Below, one piece after another: positions 53,574-61,767 of a stretch of 64,000 nucleotides of DNA. Source of the DNA: JAGOCV01 sp049445855 (GTDB lineage Bacteria; Pseudomonadota; Gammaproteobacteria; Burkholderiales; Burkholderiaceae_C). Numbering within the stretch: the stretch's first letter is position 1; each line of letters starts with the position of its first letter. Both the position numbers and the translations under genes were made by a program. A model generated the notes under the pieces. It was given only the letters and a program-made list of their open reading frames with translations, was not told where the DNA came from and made no database searches. Location: positions 1,432,184 through 1,496,183 of the forward strand of contig NZ_JBMSDV010000001.1 in assembly GCF_049445855.1 (NCBI RefSeq). The letters run 5' to 3'.

Positions 53574-54728
53574 ATGGAACTGGTTAGCAAGACGGTGGGT
53601 TACACCCCCCCTCCCGCGCCCAACCCGGCGGCGGAGCCGACTGAGCCCGCCCCGGCCCAGGAGCAACCCGACTACGCGCTCGCCGGCATCATCGGCTCGC
53701 AGTTGTCCGAGCCCGTGCAGGTGATGAAATCGATCATCGAGGAATTCACCCAGACGCGGAAGATTTCCCGCGTCCAGCTGGGCGAGCTGCGGCGTGCCAT
53801 CGATTCCGCCGACCGTGTCGCACGGCAGAGCCAGCAGATCGCCCGCCTGTCCGAGGGTCGGCTGCGGCAGTCGCACGAGCGCCTGCACCTGGACAAGATC
53901 CTGGACGATGCGCTCAGCGACCACATGGAAGCCTTGCAGCTTGCGGGTGTGGAACTCGTTCGCACGGTGAAGCCGGTGGAGGTGATCGTCGATCCGGGGC
54001 TGCTGTCCAGCCTGATCGACGCCGCTCTTGAGTGGGGCATCGAACTCGGGCAGCGGCTCACCGTGAGCCTGTCCATCAAGAACTGGCCGGAACATGCCAT
54101 CCTGCAGGTCAAGGCGAACCAGACCGTGGTGAGCCATGAAACCATCGACCTGTCCGAGCGCGGCAACGCGATGAACTGGCAATTGCTGGTGCAGGTCGCA
54201 CGCGCGATGGGCGTGAGCCTGCAGCGTGAATTCGGCGAAGGCGAGGCGCATGTCACGCTGGAGTTCGCACGTACCGTCAAGCAGCTTGAAGGCCTTTCCA
54301 CGCTGGAACTGGACACCGGCGAAGACTCGGTCGACAGCGTGCACAGTGGCACGCGCCCCCTGGCCGGTCACCGCATCCTGCTGGCGACGGCCGACTCGCT
54401 CGTGCGCGCAGAAGTGCAGAACGCGGCAGGGCTGCTGGGGCTGGTGGTGGACACCGTCTCCACAGCGCGCCAGGCGGTGCGCTGCGTGGAAATCGACATG
54501 CCGCACATGCTGATCGTCGACGAGCGCGTGCGTGACGAGCAACTGGACAACCTCATCCTCGACCTGCGCCGCCACAACCCGAACTTCGGACTGCTGGAGA
54601 TCGCCGATGACTCGAACACCTTTGCCATCGCCAGCTGGATGAGCGACACCAACACGCGTGTCAGCCGTGATCTGCTGCGCACCCAACTGTCATCGCTGCT
54701 GACGCTGGAGCTCGCGAAGTCGTTCTGA
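53574..54728 (+). CDS. Degenerate histidine kinase-receiver fusion protein
   Basis: A 384-residue soluble protein. After a Pro/Ala/Glu-rich start (to ~33), residues ~34-110 resemble a kinase dimerisation helix but the phospho-His block (H-E-L) reads S-Q-L-S-E-P. Residues ~120-245 keep the shape of a HATPase domain with the N-box Asn and G-boxes absent (LLSSLIDAALEWG; GNAMNWQLLVQV). From ~262 there is a receiver-like domain (HRILLATADSLVRAEV) with an Asp at residue 316 (M-L-I-V-D-E-R) in phospho-acceptor position. ATP binding is therefore unlikely. It may bind partner proteins as a signalling adaptor. No neighbour is an obvious partner. Confidence 0.75.
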   Translation: MELVSKTVGYTPPPAPNPAAEPTEPAPAQEQPDYALAGIIGSQLSEPVQVMKSIIEEFTQTRKISRVQLGELRRAIDSADRVARQSQQIARLSEGRLRQSHERLHLDKILDDALSDHMEALQLAGVELVRTVKPVEVIVDPGLLSSLIDAALEWGIELGQRLTVSLSIKNWPEHAILQVKANQTVVSHETIDLSERGNAMNWQLLVQVARAMGVSLQREFGEGEAHVTLEFARTVKQLEGLSTLELDTGEDSVDSVHSGTRPLAGHRILLATADSLVRAEVQNAAGLLGLVVDTVSTARQAVRCVEIDMPHMLIVDERVRDEQLDNLILDLRRHNPNFGLLEIADDSNTFAIASWMSDTNTRVSRDLLRTQLSSLLTLELAKSF

Positions 54729-54784
54729 CGAATGCGACGGGCGAGGCCTGCGCGCCCTACCCGGCCCGTTCCGTTCCGGACGCG

Positions 54785-55489
54785 TCATTTGATCGCGCCG
54801 AACACCTTCTTGAGGATCGCGCTTCCGGATCCGACGGGATCCTGGCGGATTTTCTTTTCCTCTTCGCCGATGACGAAATAGAGGCCATCCAGGGACTTGC
54901 CCGTCACGTACTGCTGGATGTTGGCGTCTTCCTTGCGGACGAGCCCGAAGCCCGACGCCTTGCCGGCCACCTGGTTGTATTTGGCGGCCAGGCCCACCTT
55001 TTCGGTGGCTTTGGTCACCACGGGCAGGAACTTGCCGCTCAGCGGCTGGCGGGTTTTTTCAGCGAAGAAGCTGGTCACGGAGGTGTCGCCGCCGGTCAGG
55101 ATGTTTTTTGCATCGGTCACGCTCATGGTCTTCACGGCATTGATGAGCAGGTCCCTGGCCATGGGTACGGCAGATTCGGCGGCGCGATTCATGGACGTCA
55201 CGAGCTCGTCCAACTGCGGGCCCCGGCCCATGGCCTTGAGGATCCTGGACGCATCTTCCAGGAAACCGGGCAGCGGAATCCGAACTTTTGCGTTGCCGAG
55301 GAATCCATCTGTCCTGCCGAGCAGATTGACAGCTGCGACGGCGCCCTTCTCCAGCGCGGTCTTGAGCCCCTGCGACGCCTCGCCATCGGTCAGGTCGCTC
55401 AGTGAAAGTGCATGGGCCTGCTGCCAAGCCAGCAGAACCATGGAACCAAGCGCGGAAGTGGTGGCGGAATTAAACTGTCGGCGATCCAT
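54785..55489 (-). CDS. DUF4197 exported protein
   Basis: A 234-residue protein. It starts MDRRQFNSATTSALGSMVLLAWQQAHA, a signal with a twin-Arg (Tat-like) start. The mature LSLSDLTDGEASQGLKTALEKGAVAAVNLLGRTDGFLGNAKVRIPLPGFLEDASRIL is typical of DUF4197, a mostly alpha-helical family. Its function is unknown. Start 55489 is 14 bp from the divergent thiol-disulphide gene start. Confidence 0.88.
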   Translation of the reverse strand: MDRRQFNSATTSALGSMVLLAWQQAHALSLSDLTDGEASQGLKTALEKGAVAAVNLLGRTDGFLGNAKVRIPLPGFLEDASRILKAMGRGPQLDELVTSMNRAAESAVPMARDLLINAVKTMSVTDAKNILTGGDTSVTSFFAEKTRQPLSGKFLPVVTKATEKVGLAAKYNQVAGKASGFGLVRKEDANIQQYVTGKSLDGLYFVIGEEEKKIRQDPVGSGSAILKKVFGAIK

Positions 55490-55503
55490 GGTGTAGGCCC
55501 TCA

Positions 55504-56001
55504 ATGAAACGAGTCTTGTATGTTGCCGCAGCAGCGGCGGTATTGGCAATCGGAGCCGGCGTGTATTTTGCCGGCGGTGCGACGGCCGCTCCCCAGTCAA
55601 CGTTCGTGTTGCTGGACGGGAGCACCAAGACCACCGCCGACATGAAAGGCAAGGTCACACTGGTGAACTTCTGGGCGACCAGCTGCACCACCTGCGTTGC
55701 CGAGATGCCCAAGGTCATCTCCACGTATGACAAGTACAAGGGTCAGGGGTATGACACGGTCGCCGTGGCGATGAGCTACGACCCGCCGGCGTACGTCGTG
55801 AACTTTGCCGAGTCACGCAAGCTGCCCTTCAAGGTCGCCATCGACAACACGGGCAAGGTGGCGCAAGCCTGGGGCGATGTGAAGCTCACGCCGACGACCT
55901 ACGTCGTCAACAAGCGTGGGGAAATCGTCAAGCGCTATGTCGGCGAGCCCGACTTCGGTGAACTGCACCAGCTGATAGAGAAGCTCCTGGCCGAGACCTG
56001 A
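55504..56001 (+). CDS. TlpA-like thiol-disulphide oxidoreductase
   Basis: A 165-residue thioredoxin-fold protein. An N-terminal uncleaved or cleaved signal anchor (MKRVLYVAAAAAVLAIGAGVYFAGG) leads to a domain with active site C61-T-T-C64 in the ATSCTTCVAEMP block. Such periplasmic proteins reduce cytochrome or metalloprotein cysteines; a cytochrome c' and b561 gene lie just downstream, which fits. The start is close to the divergent DUF4197 start with only 14 bp between, so promoters must lie inside the opposite genes. No ribosome site is clear. Confidence 0.9.
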   Translation: MKRVLYVAAAAAVLAIGAGVYFAGGATAAPQSTFVLLDGSTKTTADMKGKVTLVNFWATSCTTCVAEMPKVISTYDKYKGQGYDTVAVAMSYDPPAYVVNFAESRKLPFKVAIDNTGKVAQAWGDVKLTPTTYVVNKRGEIVKRYVGEPDFGELHQLIEKLLAET

Positions 56002-56025
56002 CGCGCCCTGCTTCATTGCCCAAAG

Positions 56026-56055
56026 AAAAAGCCGGCGGATGCCGGCTTTTTCTGT
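56026..56055. terminator. Intrinsic terminator between TlpA and cytochrome c' genes
   Basis: AAAAAGCCGGC (56026-56036) pairs with GCCGGCTTTTT (56041-56051) around a GGAT loop. A-rich on one side and T-rich on the other, it can stop transcription of both convergent genes (TlpA on +, cytochrome c' on -). Confidence 0.9.
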
Positions 56056-56082
56056 CTGATGGACGCGCCCAGTTCGGCGCGT

Positions 56083-56526
56083 TCAGTTGCGGAACGCGTC
56101 GTGGCAGGCCTTGCACGAAGCACCCGTCGTGCCAACGGAGGCCTTGATGCTGTCCAGATTGCCCGTCTTGGCAACGGCGGCCAGCTTGCCCATTTCGGCA
56201 ATGGAGGCGTCGGCCAGTTCCTTGAACTTCGCCTGTTCCTTCCAGATTTCCGGCTTGGCCTTGCCTCCCTCGGTGCCCGGACCGAATCCGGTCCACGGCA
56301 GCTTGATCAGATCCGCCGCCTTCTGCGACTTTTCAGCGGCTTCCGCTGCATCGAACGGGAAGCGGCCATTGGCCATGCCGGCAACGCGAGCGAAGTTCTG
56401 CTGCATTTCCTTCAGCGTGGACTGGCGATGTTTGATCGCGTCCTGCGGGTTGGCGAACTGCGCAAAGACCGGTGCAGACAGGCTGACTGCTGCTGCAGCC
56501 AAGGCCAGGGAGGCAATTGCATTCAT
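56083..56526 (-). CDS. Cytochrome c' (class II c-type cytochrome)
   Basis: A 147-residue periplasmic haem protein. The signal peptide ends AFA before QFANP; the four-helix body ends with the class II haem motif near the C-terminus, C138-K-A-C141-H142. Such proteins bind NO and other ligands and may transfer electrons. It is divergent from a cytochrome b561 gene; the pair may be functionally linked. A ribosome site GGA lies 12-14 bp before the start. Confidence 0.93.
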   Translation of the reverse strand: MNAIASLALAAAAVSLSAPVFAQFANPQDAIKHRQSTLKEMQQNFARVAGMANGRFPFDAAEAAEKSQKAADLIKLPWTGFGPGTEGGKAKPEIWKEQAKFKELADASIAEMGKLAAVAKTGNLDSIKASVGTTGASCKACHDAFRN

Positions 56527-56680
56527 CGATTTTTTTCCTTCGTGGGTTTGTGGGACTGCCTTGGCTGAGGAGTATGCCTGTGCGCAAAAAGTTCAGTCTG
56601 GAACCAAAATCACGAAACCCTGCCTAATTGCGCACCCACGCCCAAGCGTGCCACGATGAGTCTCCACGAGGGAAATGACA

Positions 56681-57343
56681 ATGCAAACAAAAACCCGCAT
56701 CTGGGACCTGCCCACGCGCCTTTTCCACTGGGCGCTCGTCTTCTGCGGCGTCGGCCTGTTCGTCACAGCCTACACGGGCGTCATGCTTTGGCATTTCCGG
56801 CTCGGCTACGCGGTGCTCGCCTTGCTGCTGTTCCGGCTGGTCTGGGGTTTCGCGGGCGGGCGCTGGTCACGCTTCTCGAGTTTCATCCATTCGCCTGCTG
56901 CCGCTTTCCGCCAGCTCGCGGGGCGCGGCGATCCGGCCCATGCAGCGGGCCATTCGCCAACCGGCGCACTGTCCGTGTTCGCCTTGCTGCTGATCCTGCT
57001 TGCGCAAGTGGGCACGGGCATGCTGAGCGACGATGCCATCTCCTTCGCAGGGCCGCTTGCGCAATTTGCGTCCAGCGACACGGTCGACGCCGCGACCCGT
57101 TATCACAAGGACATCGGGCAATGGCTGCTGGCGGGGCTTGTCGGCCTCCATGTGGCGGCCGTCCTGTTCTATCTGCTGATCAAGAAAAGGAATCTCACGG
57201 CAGCCATGCTCACGGGTGACAAGCCGCTTGAAGTGCAGGTGCAACCCGCGCGCGATGACGCCCGATCGCGTTTGCTGGCACTGGTGATTTTTGCGCTTTG
57301 CGGCGGCGCCGTCTGGGGCATGGTGCGCTGGACCGGCGGCTGA
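56681..57343 (+). CDS. Cytochrome b561-type di-haem membrane protein
   Basis: A 220-residue protein with four to five hydrophobic segments. Haem-ligand histidines are likely in RLFHWALVF, AGHSPTG, RYHKDIGQW and GLHVAAVLF. The start at 56681 is preferred to the ATG at 56675 because the GAGGGAA site (56668-56674) abuts the latter but is about 7 bp before the former. Such proteins move electrons from quinols to periplasmic c-type carriers, here plausibly the divergent cytochrome c'. Confidence 0.9.
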   Translation: MQTKTRIWDLPTRLFHWALVFCGVGLFVTAYTGVMLWHFRLGYAVLALLLFRLVWGFAGGRWSRFSSFIHSPAAAFRQLAGRGDPAHAAGHSPTGALSVFALLLILLAQVGTGMLSDDAISFAGPLAQFASSDTVDAATRYHKDIGQWLLAGLVGLHVAAVLFYLLIKKRNLTAAMLTGDKPLEVQVQPARDDARSRLLALVIFALCGGAVWGMVRWTGG

Positions 57344-57365
57344 TTCGGCCGCTACACTGGGGTCA

Positions 57366-57854
57366 GTGTCTTCTCCAACCATCCGACTTCTCGTTCCTGG
57401 CACGACCGCGGAACTCGAGGCCACGCGCGAGATTTTCCGCGAGTACGCCAACTCGCTGGGTATCGATCTCGGCTTCCAGGGCTTCGAGGAAGAGTTGCAC
57501 GCCTTGCCTGGTGACTACTCACATCCACGTGGTGCGCTACTGCTGGCGATGGTGGATGGCGACGTCGCTGGATGCTGCGCGCTACGCGCGATGGACAACG
57601 TCGACTACCCGAACGCGTGCGAGATGAAACGTCTATACGTGCGCAAGGCGTTTCGCGGCTTCGGTCTGGGCCGACAGCTGGCGGAAGCCATCCTGGATGC
57701 AGCGCGGCAGGCCGGCTATGCCAGTGTGCTGCTCGACACGCTGGACGATATGGAATCCGCCCGCGCCCTGTATGAAGAATTGGGCTTTGAGGAAGTGCCG
57801 CCGTACTATCACAACCCGATAGCTGGCGCTCACTACCTCAAAGCAGATCTTTGA
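57366..57854 (+). CDS. GNAT-family N-acetyltransferase
   Basis: A 162-residue acetyltransferase. The acetyl-CoA motif A reads VRKAFRGFGLGRQLAEAILDAARQAGY (R/Q-x-x-G-x-G/A), preceded by CEMKRLYV. The C-terminal SARALYEELGFEEV is the usual GNAT end. Start is GTG at 57366 with a TGGGG stretch before it; the frame to 57291 is inside the b561 gene. The acceptor substrate is unknown. Confidence 0.88.
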   Translation: MSSPTIRLLVPGTTAELEATREIFREYANSLGIDLGFQGFEEELHALPGDYSHPRGALLLAMVDGDVAGCCALRAMDNVDYPNACEMKRLYVRKAFRGFGLGRQLAEAILDAARQAGYASVLLDTLDDMESARALYEELGFEEVPPYYHNPIAGAHYLKADL

Positions 57855-57883
57855 CAGGCAGCCCGTCCGGGCCCCACCCTCGT

Positions 57884-58390
57884 TCAGGCCTTGACCTGTG
57901 CGAGCATGGTCCCGGCGTCGCTCACTTCGAACTTGCCGGGCGCCTCGACATTCAGGCTGACGACCTCGCCGTCCTTGACCAGCATCGAGTAGCGGTTGCT
58001 GCGCAGACCCATGCCGCGGGCCGTCAAATCCAGTGTCAGGCCCGTCGCCTTGGCGAATTCGGCGCTGCCATCGCCCAGCATGCGCACCTTGCCGTCCGTC
58101 TTCTGTTCACGTGCCCAAGCGCCCATGACGAATGCGTCGTTCACGCTCACACACCAGATTTCGTCCACGCCTGCCGCCTTCAGCTCATCGAACTTTTCGA
58201 CATAGCCGGGTACGTGCTTGGCGGAACAGGTGGGCGTGTATGCACCCGGCAGGGCAAACAGCGCAATCGTCTTGCCTGCCGCCGACTTGCTGACGTCCAC
58301 CGGATTCGGCCCGATGCTGCAGCCCTCGCCCTCGACTTCCGAGTATTCCATCAGGGTTGCCGCAGGCAGTTTGTCACCGACTTTGATCAT
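57884..58390 (-). CDS. Peroxiredoxin (Prx5 / AhpE-like atypical type)
   Basis: A 168-residue thiol peroxidase. The peroxidatic Cys is C55 in P-G-A-Y-T-P-T-C-S; Thr and Arg of the active site are in the same block and in LRSNRYSML. A second Cys C24 and another near residue 80 (WCVSVND) may resolve. Start 58390 has GGAG 6 bp upstream; the TTG at 58402 lies within that stretch. It follows the S10 operon terminator and is probably translated from its own mRNA or read-through. Confidence 0.93.
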   Translation of the reverse strand: MIKVGDKLPAATLMEYSEVEGEGCSIGPNPVDVSKSAAGKTIALFALPGAYTPTCSAKHVPGYVEKFDELKAAGVDEIWCVSVNDAFVMGAWAREQKTDGKVRMLGDGSAEFAKATGLTLDLTARGMGLRSNRYSMLVKDGEVVSLNVEAPGKFEVSDAGTMLAQVKA

Positions 58391-58401
58391 CTTGAGCTCC
58401 A

Positions 58402-58434
58402 AAAAAGAAAACGACCCACATTGTGGGCCGTTTC
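58402..58434 (-). terminator. Terminator at the end of the S10 ribosomal operon
   Basis: On the minus strand ACGGCCCACA and TGTGGGTCGT form a stem (58411-58432, with one G-T pair) followed by TTTTCTTTTTT. This is a good intrinsic terminator 3' of rpsQ. The peroxiredoxin ribosome site begins right after the U tract, so some read-through may feed that gene. Confidence 0.82.
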
Positions 58435-58465
58435 CAGAAGCGTTGCAGCAGTAGTGCCGTGCAGC

Positions 58466-58735
58466 TCAGACGACGATTGCCTTTTCGACCAGACGCGTGG
58501 CGATCCAGTTCTTCGTCTTGGAGATCGGACGGCTTTCCGTGATCTCGATCATGTCGCCCATCTTGTACTCGCCCTTTTCGTCGTGGGCGTGGTACTTGCT
58601 GGAACGGGCAACGATCTTGCCGTACAGCTCGTGCTTGACGCGGCGCTCGACGAGCACCGTGACCGTCTTGGCGCGCTTGTCGCTGACCACCTTGCCAATC
58701 AAGGTGCGCTTGAGGGATTTTTTAGCTTCCGTCAT
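58466..58735 (-). CDS. rpsQ: 30S ribosomal protein S17
   Basis: An 89-residue RNA-binding OB-fold protein (KRTLIGKVVSDKRAKTVTVLVERRVKHELYGKIVARSSKYHAHDE). Last gene of the S10 operon visible here; the terminator follows. Normal length and motifs. Confidence 0.97.
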   Translation of the reverse strand: MTEAKKSLKRTLIGKVVSDKRAKTVTVLVERRVKHELYGKIVARSSKYHAHDEKGEYKMGDMIEITESRPISKTKNWIATRLVEKAIVV

Positions 58736-58744
58736 GTGTGCTCC

Positions 58745-58945
58745 TTACTTGGCGGCTTGCTTTTGGGCAAGGATGGTTTTGGCGCGGGCGATGCTGCGGC
58801 GGGTCACGCGCAGCTGGCCGGTATTGCCCAGCTGTTGCGTGGCTTTCTGCATGCGCAGGTTGAAGTGGGCCTTTTGCAGGTCCTTCACTTCGGCCTGCAG
58901 GCCGGCGACGTCTTTCTGGCGCAGTTGTTCAGTGGCTTTGGACAT
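58745..58945 (-). CDS. rpmC: 50S ribosomal protein L29
   Basis: A 66-residue protein of two long helices (KATEQLRQKDVAGLQAEVKDLQKAHFNLRMQ). Start 58945 has AGGAGAAG 5-12 bp upstream, so the slightly longer frame to 58963 is not used. Between rplP and rpsQ, as usual. Confidence 0.96.
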   Translation of the reverse strand: MSKATEQLRQKDVAGLQAEVKDLQKAHFNLRMQKATQQLGNTGQLRVTRRSIARAKTILAQKQAAK

Positions 58946-58959
58946 AGGTCTTCTCCTGA

Positions 58960-59376
58960 TCAAGCGCCGATTTGACGGGCAACAAACGTGGTGCGAAGCG
59001 GCAGCTTGGCAGCGGCCAGGCGGAATGCCTCGCGCGCCAGGTCTTCGGGCACGCCCACGATTTCGTACAGCACCTTGCCGGGCTGGATTTCAGCCACGTA
59101 GTACTCGGGGTTGCCCTTGCCGTTACCCATGCGCACTTCTGCGGGCTTCTGGGAAATCGGCTTGTCGGGGAACACGCGAATCCAGATACGGCCGCCACGC
59201 TTCACGTGACGGGAAATCGCACGGCGTGCGGCTTCGATCTGGCGGGCCGTCAGACGGCCACGGTCGGTGGACTTCAGGCCGAAATCACCGAACGCCACCG
59301 AGTTGCCCCGGGTTGCGATGCCAGTGTTGCGGCCCTTCTGTTCCTTGCGGAATTTTCTGCGAGCGGGTTGCAGCAT
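58960..59376 (-). CDS. rplP: 50S ribosomal protein L16
   Basis: A 138-residue protein of the peptidyl-transferase region (MLQPARRKFRKEQKGRNTGIATRGNSVAFGDFGLKS...). Follows rpsC by 26 bp. Normal for the family. Confidence 0.97.
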   Translation of the reverse strand: MLQPARRKFRKEQKGRNTGIATRGNSVAFGDFGLKSTDRGRLTARQIEAARRAISRHVKRGGRIWIRVFPDKPISQKPAEVRMGNGKGNPEYYVAEIQPGKVLYEIVGVPEDLAREAFRLAAAKLPLRTTFVARQIGA

Positions 59377-59402
59377 TTTTCTACTCCGTGATGAGCGACC
59401 GG

Positions 59403-60296
59403 TTACTCGGTCTTGGCGCCGTCAGCTGCTGCAGCTGGCGCGGCTACCTTGCGGACGCGCTTAACGGCGGTTTTCGGTGCATCGGCTCCCGTGGCCTCTG
59501 CGGGTTTGTCACTGCCATCGGCCGGCGCGGCATTGGTGCCGGTCGGACGACGGGGACCGCCACGGCGGTCGCCAGCCGGGCGGTCGCCCGGGCGGCCATC
59601 GCGACGCGGGCCGCGGGGACGGCGCTCTTCTTCAGCGCGCGGCTCGACGGCTGCGGGCAGATCGTTGCGGCCCAGCGTATCGCCCTTGTAGACCCACACC
59701 TTGACGCCGATGACGCCATAGGTGGTCTTGGCTTCGGAGAAGCCATAGTCGATGTCGGCACGCAGGGTGTGAAGCGGCACGCGGCCTTCGCGGTACCACT
59801 CGGTACGGGCGATTTCGATGCCATTCAGGCGGCCGGCAGACATGATCTTGATGCCCTGGGCACCCAGACGCATGGCGTTCTGCATGGCGCGCTTCATGGC
59901 GCGGCGGAACATGATGCGCTTCTCGAGCTGCTGGGTGATGCTGTCGGCGATCAGTTGGGCATCGATTTCGGGCTTGCGCACTTCCTCGATGTTCACGGCG
60001 ACCGGCACGCCCAGGCGTTGTGCGAGTTCCTTCTTCAGGTTCTCGATGTCTTCGCCCTTCTTGCCGATCACCACGCCCGGACGGGCGGAGAAGATCGTGA
60101 TGCGGGCGTTCTTGGCAGGGCGCTCGATCAGCACGCGCGAAACGGCGGCGTTCTTGAGCTTGGCCTTCAGGTACTCGCGCACCTTGATGTCTTCGGCCAG
60201 CATGCCGGCGAAGTCACGGTTGCTCGCGTACCAGCGGCTGGCCCAGTTGCGGCTCACCGAAAGGCGGAAGCCGGTAGGATGGATTTTCTGTCCCAT
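59403..60296 (-). CDS. rpsC: 30S ribosomal protein S3 with long C-terminal extension
   Basis: A 297-residue protein. The KH domain (VVIGKKGEDIENLKKEL) and C-terminal S3 domain are canonical. After about residue 210 the sequence becomes a ~85-residue Arg/Gly/Pro/Ala-rich tail (RPRGPRRDGRPGDRPAGDRRGGPRRP...), longer than in E. coli S3 (about 233). Such tails are seen in beta-proteobacteria and are probably disordered. Position between rplV and rplP is standard. Confidence 0.96.
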   Translation of the reverse strand: MGQKIHPTGFRLSVSRNWASRWYASNRDFAGMLAEDIKVREYLKAKLKNAAVSRVLIERPAKNARITIFSARPGVVIGKKGEDIENLKKELAQRLGVPVAVNIEEVRKPEIDAQLIADSITQQLEKRIMFRRAMKRAMQNAMRLGAQGIKIMSAGRLNGIEIARTEWYREGRVPLHTLRADIDYGFSEAKTTYGVIGVKVWVYKGDTLGRNDLPAAVEPRAEEERRPRGPRRDGRPGDRPAGDRRGGPRRPTGTNAAPADGSDKPAEATGADAPKTAVKRVRKVAAPAAAADGAKTE

Positions 60297-60312
60297 AGTC
60301 TTTCCAGGCCTT

Positions 60313-60642
60313 TTAGTTGCCGACCGTCACGTACACGTGGCACGTGGGCTTGCTGATGCGGTTGCCACGGCCCTTGGCGCGGGCAGTGAAGCGCTTGAGC
60401 GTCGCACCTTGTTCGACGTAGATGGTCTTGACCTTCAGTTCGTCGATATCGGCACCGTCGTTGTGTTCGGCGTTGGCGATGGCGGACTCCAGAACCTTCT
60501 TCACGATCACGGCCGCCTTCTTGGGCGTGAACTGGAGAATGTTGAGGGCCTGGTCGACCTTCTTGCCACGGATCAGGTCGGCAATGAGACGGCCTTTGTC
60601 GACAGACAAACGCACGCCACGAAGAGTTGCACGGGTTTCCAT
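60313..60642 (-). CDS. rplV: 50S ribosomal protein L22
   Basis: A 109-residue protein with the beta-hairpin that lines the exit tunnel (RFTARAKGRGNRISKPTCHVYVTVG). No erythromycin-type deletion is obvious in the hairpin. 9 bp after rpsS. Confidence 0.97.
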   Translation of the reverse strand: METRATLRGVRLSVDKGRLIADLIRGKKVDQALNILQFTPKKAAVIVKKVLESAIANAEHNDGADIDELKVKTIYVEQGATLKRFTARAKGRGNRISKPTCHVYVTVGN

Positions 60643-60651
60643 GTCAGATCC

Positions 60652-60930
60652 TTATTTCTTCACGACTTTTTTGTCCGCCGGGTGACCCTTGAACGTACGG
60701 GTCAGGGCGAACTCGCCGAGCTTGTGGCCGACCATCTGGTCGGTCACGTACACAGGCACGTGTTGCTTGCCGTTGTGCACCGCGATGGTCAGGCCGATGA
60801 ACTCGGGCAGGATCATCGAGCGGCGCGACCAGGTCTTGATCGGCTTCTTGTCCTTGGTCGTCACGGCCTTGTCGGCCTTGGCCACGAGGTGATGGTCAAC
60901 AAACGGACCCTTTTTGAGAGAGCGAGTCAT
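60652..60930 (-). CDS. rpsS: 30S ribosomal protein S19
   Basis: A 92-residue protein (MTRSLKKGPFVDHHLVAKADKAVTTKDKKPIKTWSRRSMILPEFIGLTIAVHNGKQHVPVYV), the standard sequence. Between rplB (10 bp upstream) and rplV. Confidence 0.97.
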   Translation of the reverse strand: MTRSLKKGPFVDHHLVAKADKAVTTKDKKPIKTWSRRSMILPEFIGLTIAVHNGKQHVPVYVTDQMVGHKLGEFALTRTFKGHPADKKVVKK

Positions 60931-60940
60931 TGGCTATCCC

Positions 60941-61765
60941 TTACTTCTTGCGGCGCGACACGATCATGACCTGCGTGCGCTTGTTGTTGCGGGTACGGTA
61001 GCCCTTGGTCAGATTGCCCCAGGGGTCAACAGCGTGACGGCCTTCGCCGGTACGGCCTTCACCACCACCGTGCGGGTGGTCGATCGGGTTCATGGCGACA
61101 CCGCGCACGGTCGGGCGGATGCCCATCCAGCGCTTCACACCGGCCTTGCCGAGCTGGCGCAGGCTGTGTTCTTCGTTGGCGACTTCACCGATGGTGGCGC
61201 GGCACTCGATGTGCACCTTGCGGACTTCACCCGAGCGCAGGCGAACCTGGGCGTACGTGCCTTCACGAGCCAGCAGCGTGGCCGAAGCACCTGCCGAGCG
61301 GGCGATCTGCGCACCCTTGCCGACTTGCAGCTCGATGGCGTGAATGGTCGAACCCACGGGGATGTTGCGGATCGGCAGGGTGTTGCCGGCGCGGATCGGC
61401 GCTTCAGCGCCGGACAGCAGCGTTGCACCGACTTCCAGGCCGCGCGGGGCGATGATGTAGCGGCGCTCGCCGTCGGCATACACCACGAGGGCGATGTGGG
61501 CCGTGCGGTTCGGGTCGTACTCGATGCGCTCCACCTTGGCAGGGATGCCGTCCTTGTTGCGGACGAAGTCCACAACACGGTAGTGATGCTTGTGGCCACC
61601 GCCCTTGTGACGGGTGGTGATGTGGCCATTGTTGTTGCGGCCGGCCTTCTGGAATTGGGGCTCCAGCAGCGGCGCGTACGGATCGCCCTTGTACAGGTGA
61701 TCACGCGAGACCTTGACCACGGCGCGCTGGCCGGGCGAGGTCGGTTTCATCTTGATGATAGCCAT
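60941..61765 (-). CDS. rplB: 50S ribosomal protein L2
   Basis: A 274-residue core protein required for peptidyl transfer and subunit joining. Conserved GRNNNGHITTRHKGGGHKHHYR and the C-terminal GVAMNPIDHPHGGGEGR are present. 2 bp after the rplW stop. Confidence 0.98.
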   Translation of the reverse strand: MAIIKMKPTSPGQRAVVKVSRDHLYKGDPYAPLLEPQFQKAGRNNNGHITTRHKGGGHKHHYRVVDFVRNKDGIPAKVERIEYDPNRTAHIALVVYADGERRYIIAPRGLEVGATLLSGAEAPIRAGNTLPIRNIPVGSTIHAIELQVGKGAQIARSAGASATLLAREGTYAQVRLRSGEVRKVHIECRATIGEVANEEHSLRQLGKAGVKRWMGIRPTVRGVAMNPIDHPHGGGEGRTGEGRHAVDPWGNLTKGYRTRNNKRTQVMIVSRRKK

Positions 61766-61767
61766 GA

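Noticed and set aside
54729..54784. Terminator between the pseudokinase gene and DUF4197
   Set aside because: Only a weak ACGGGC/GCCCGT pairing with a long loop and no T tract.
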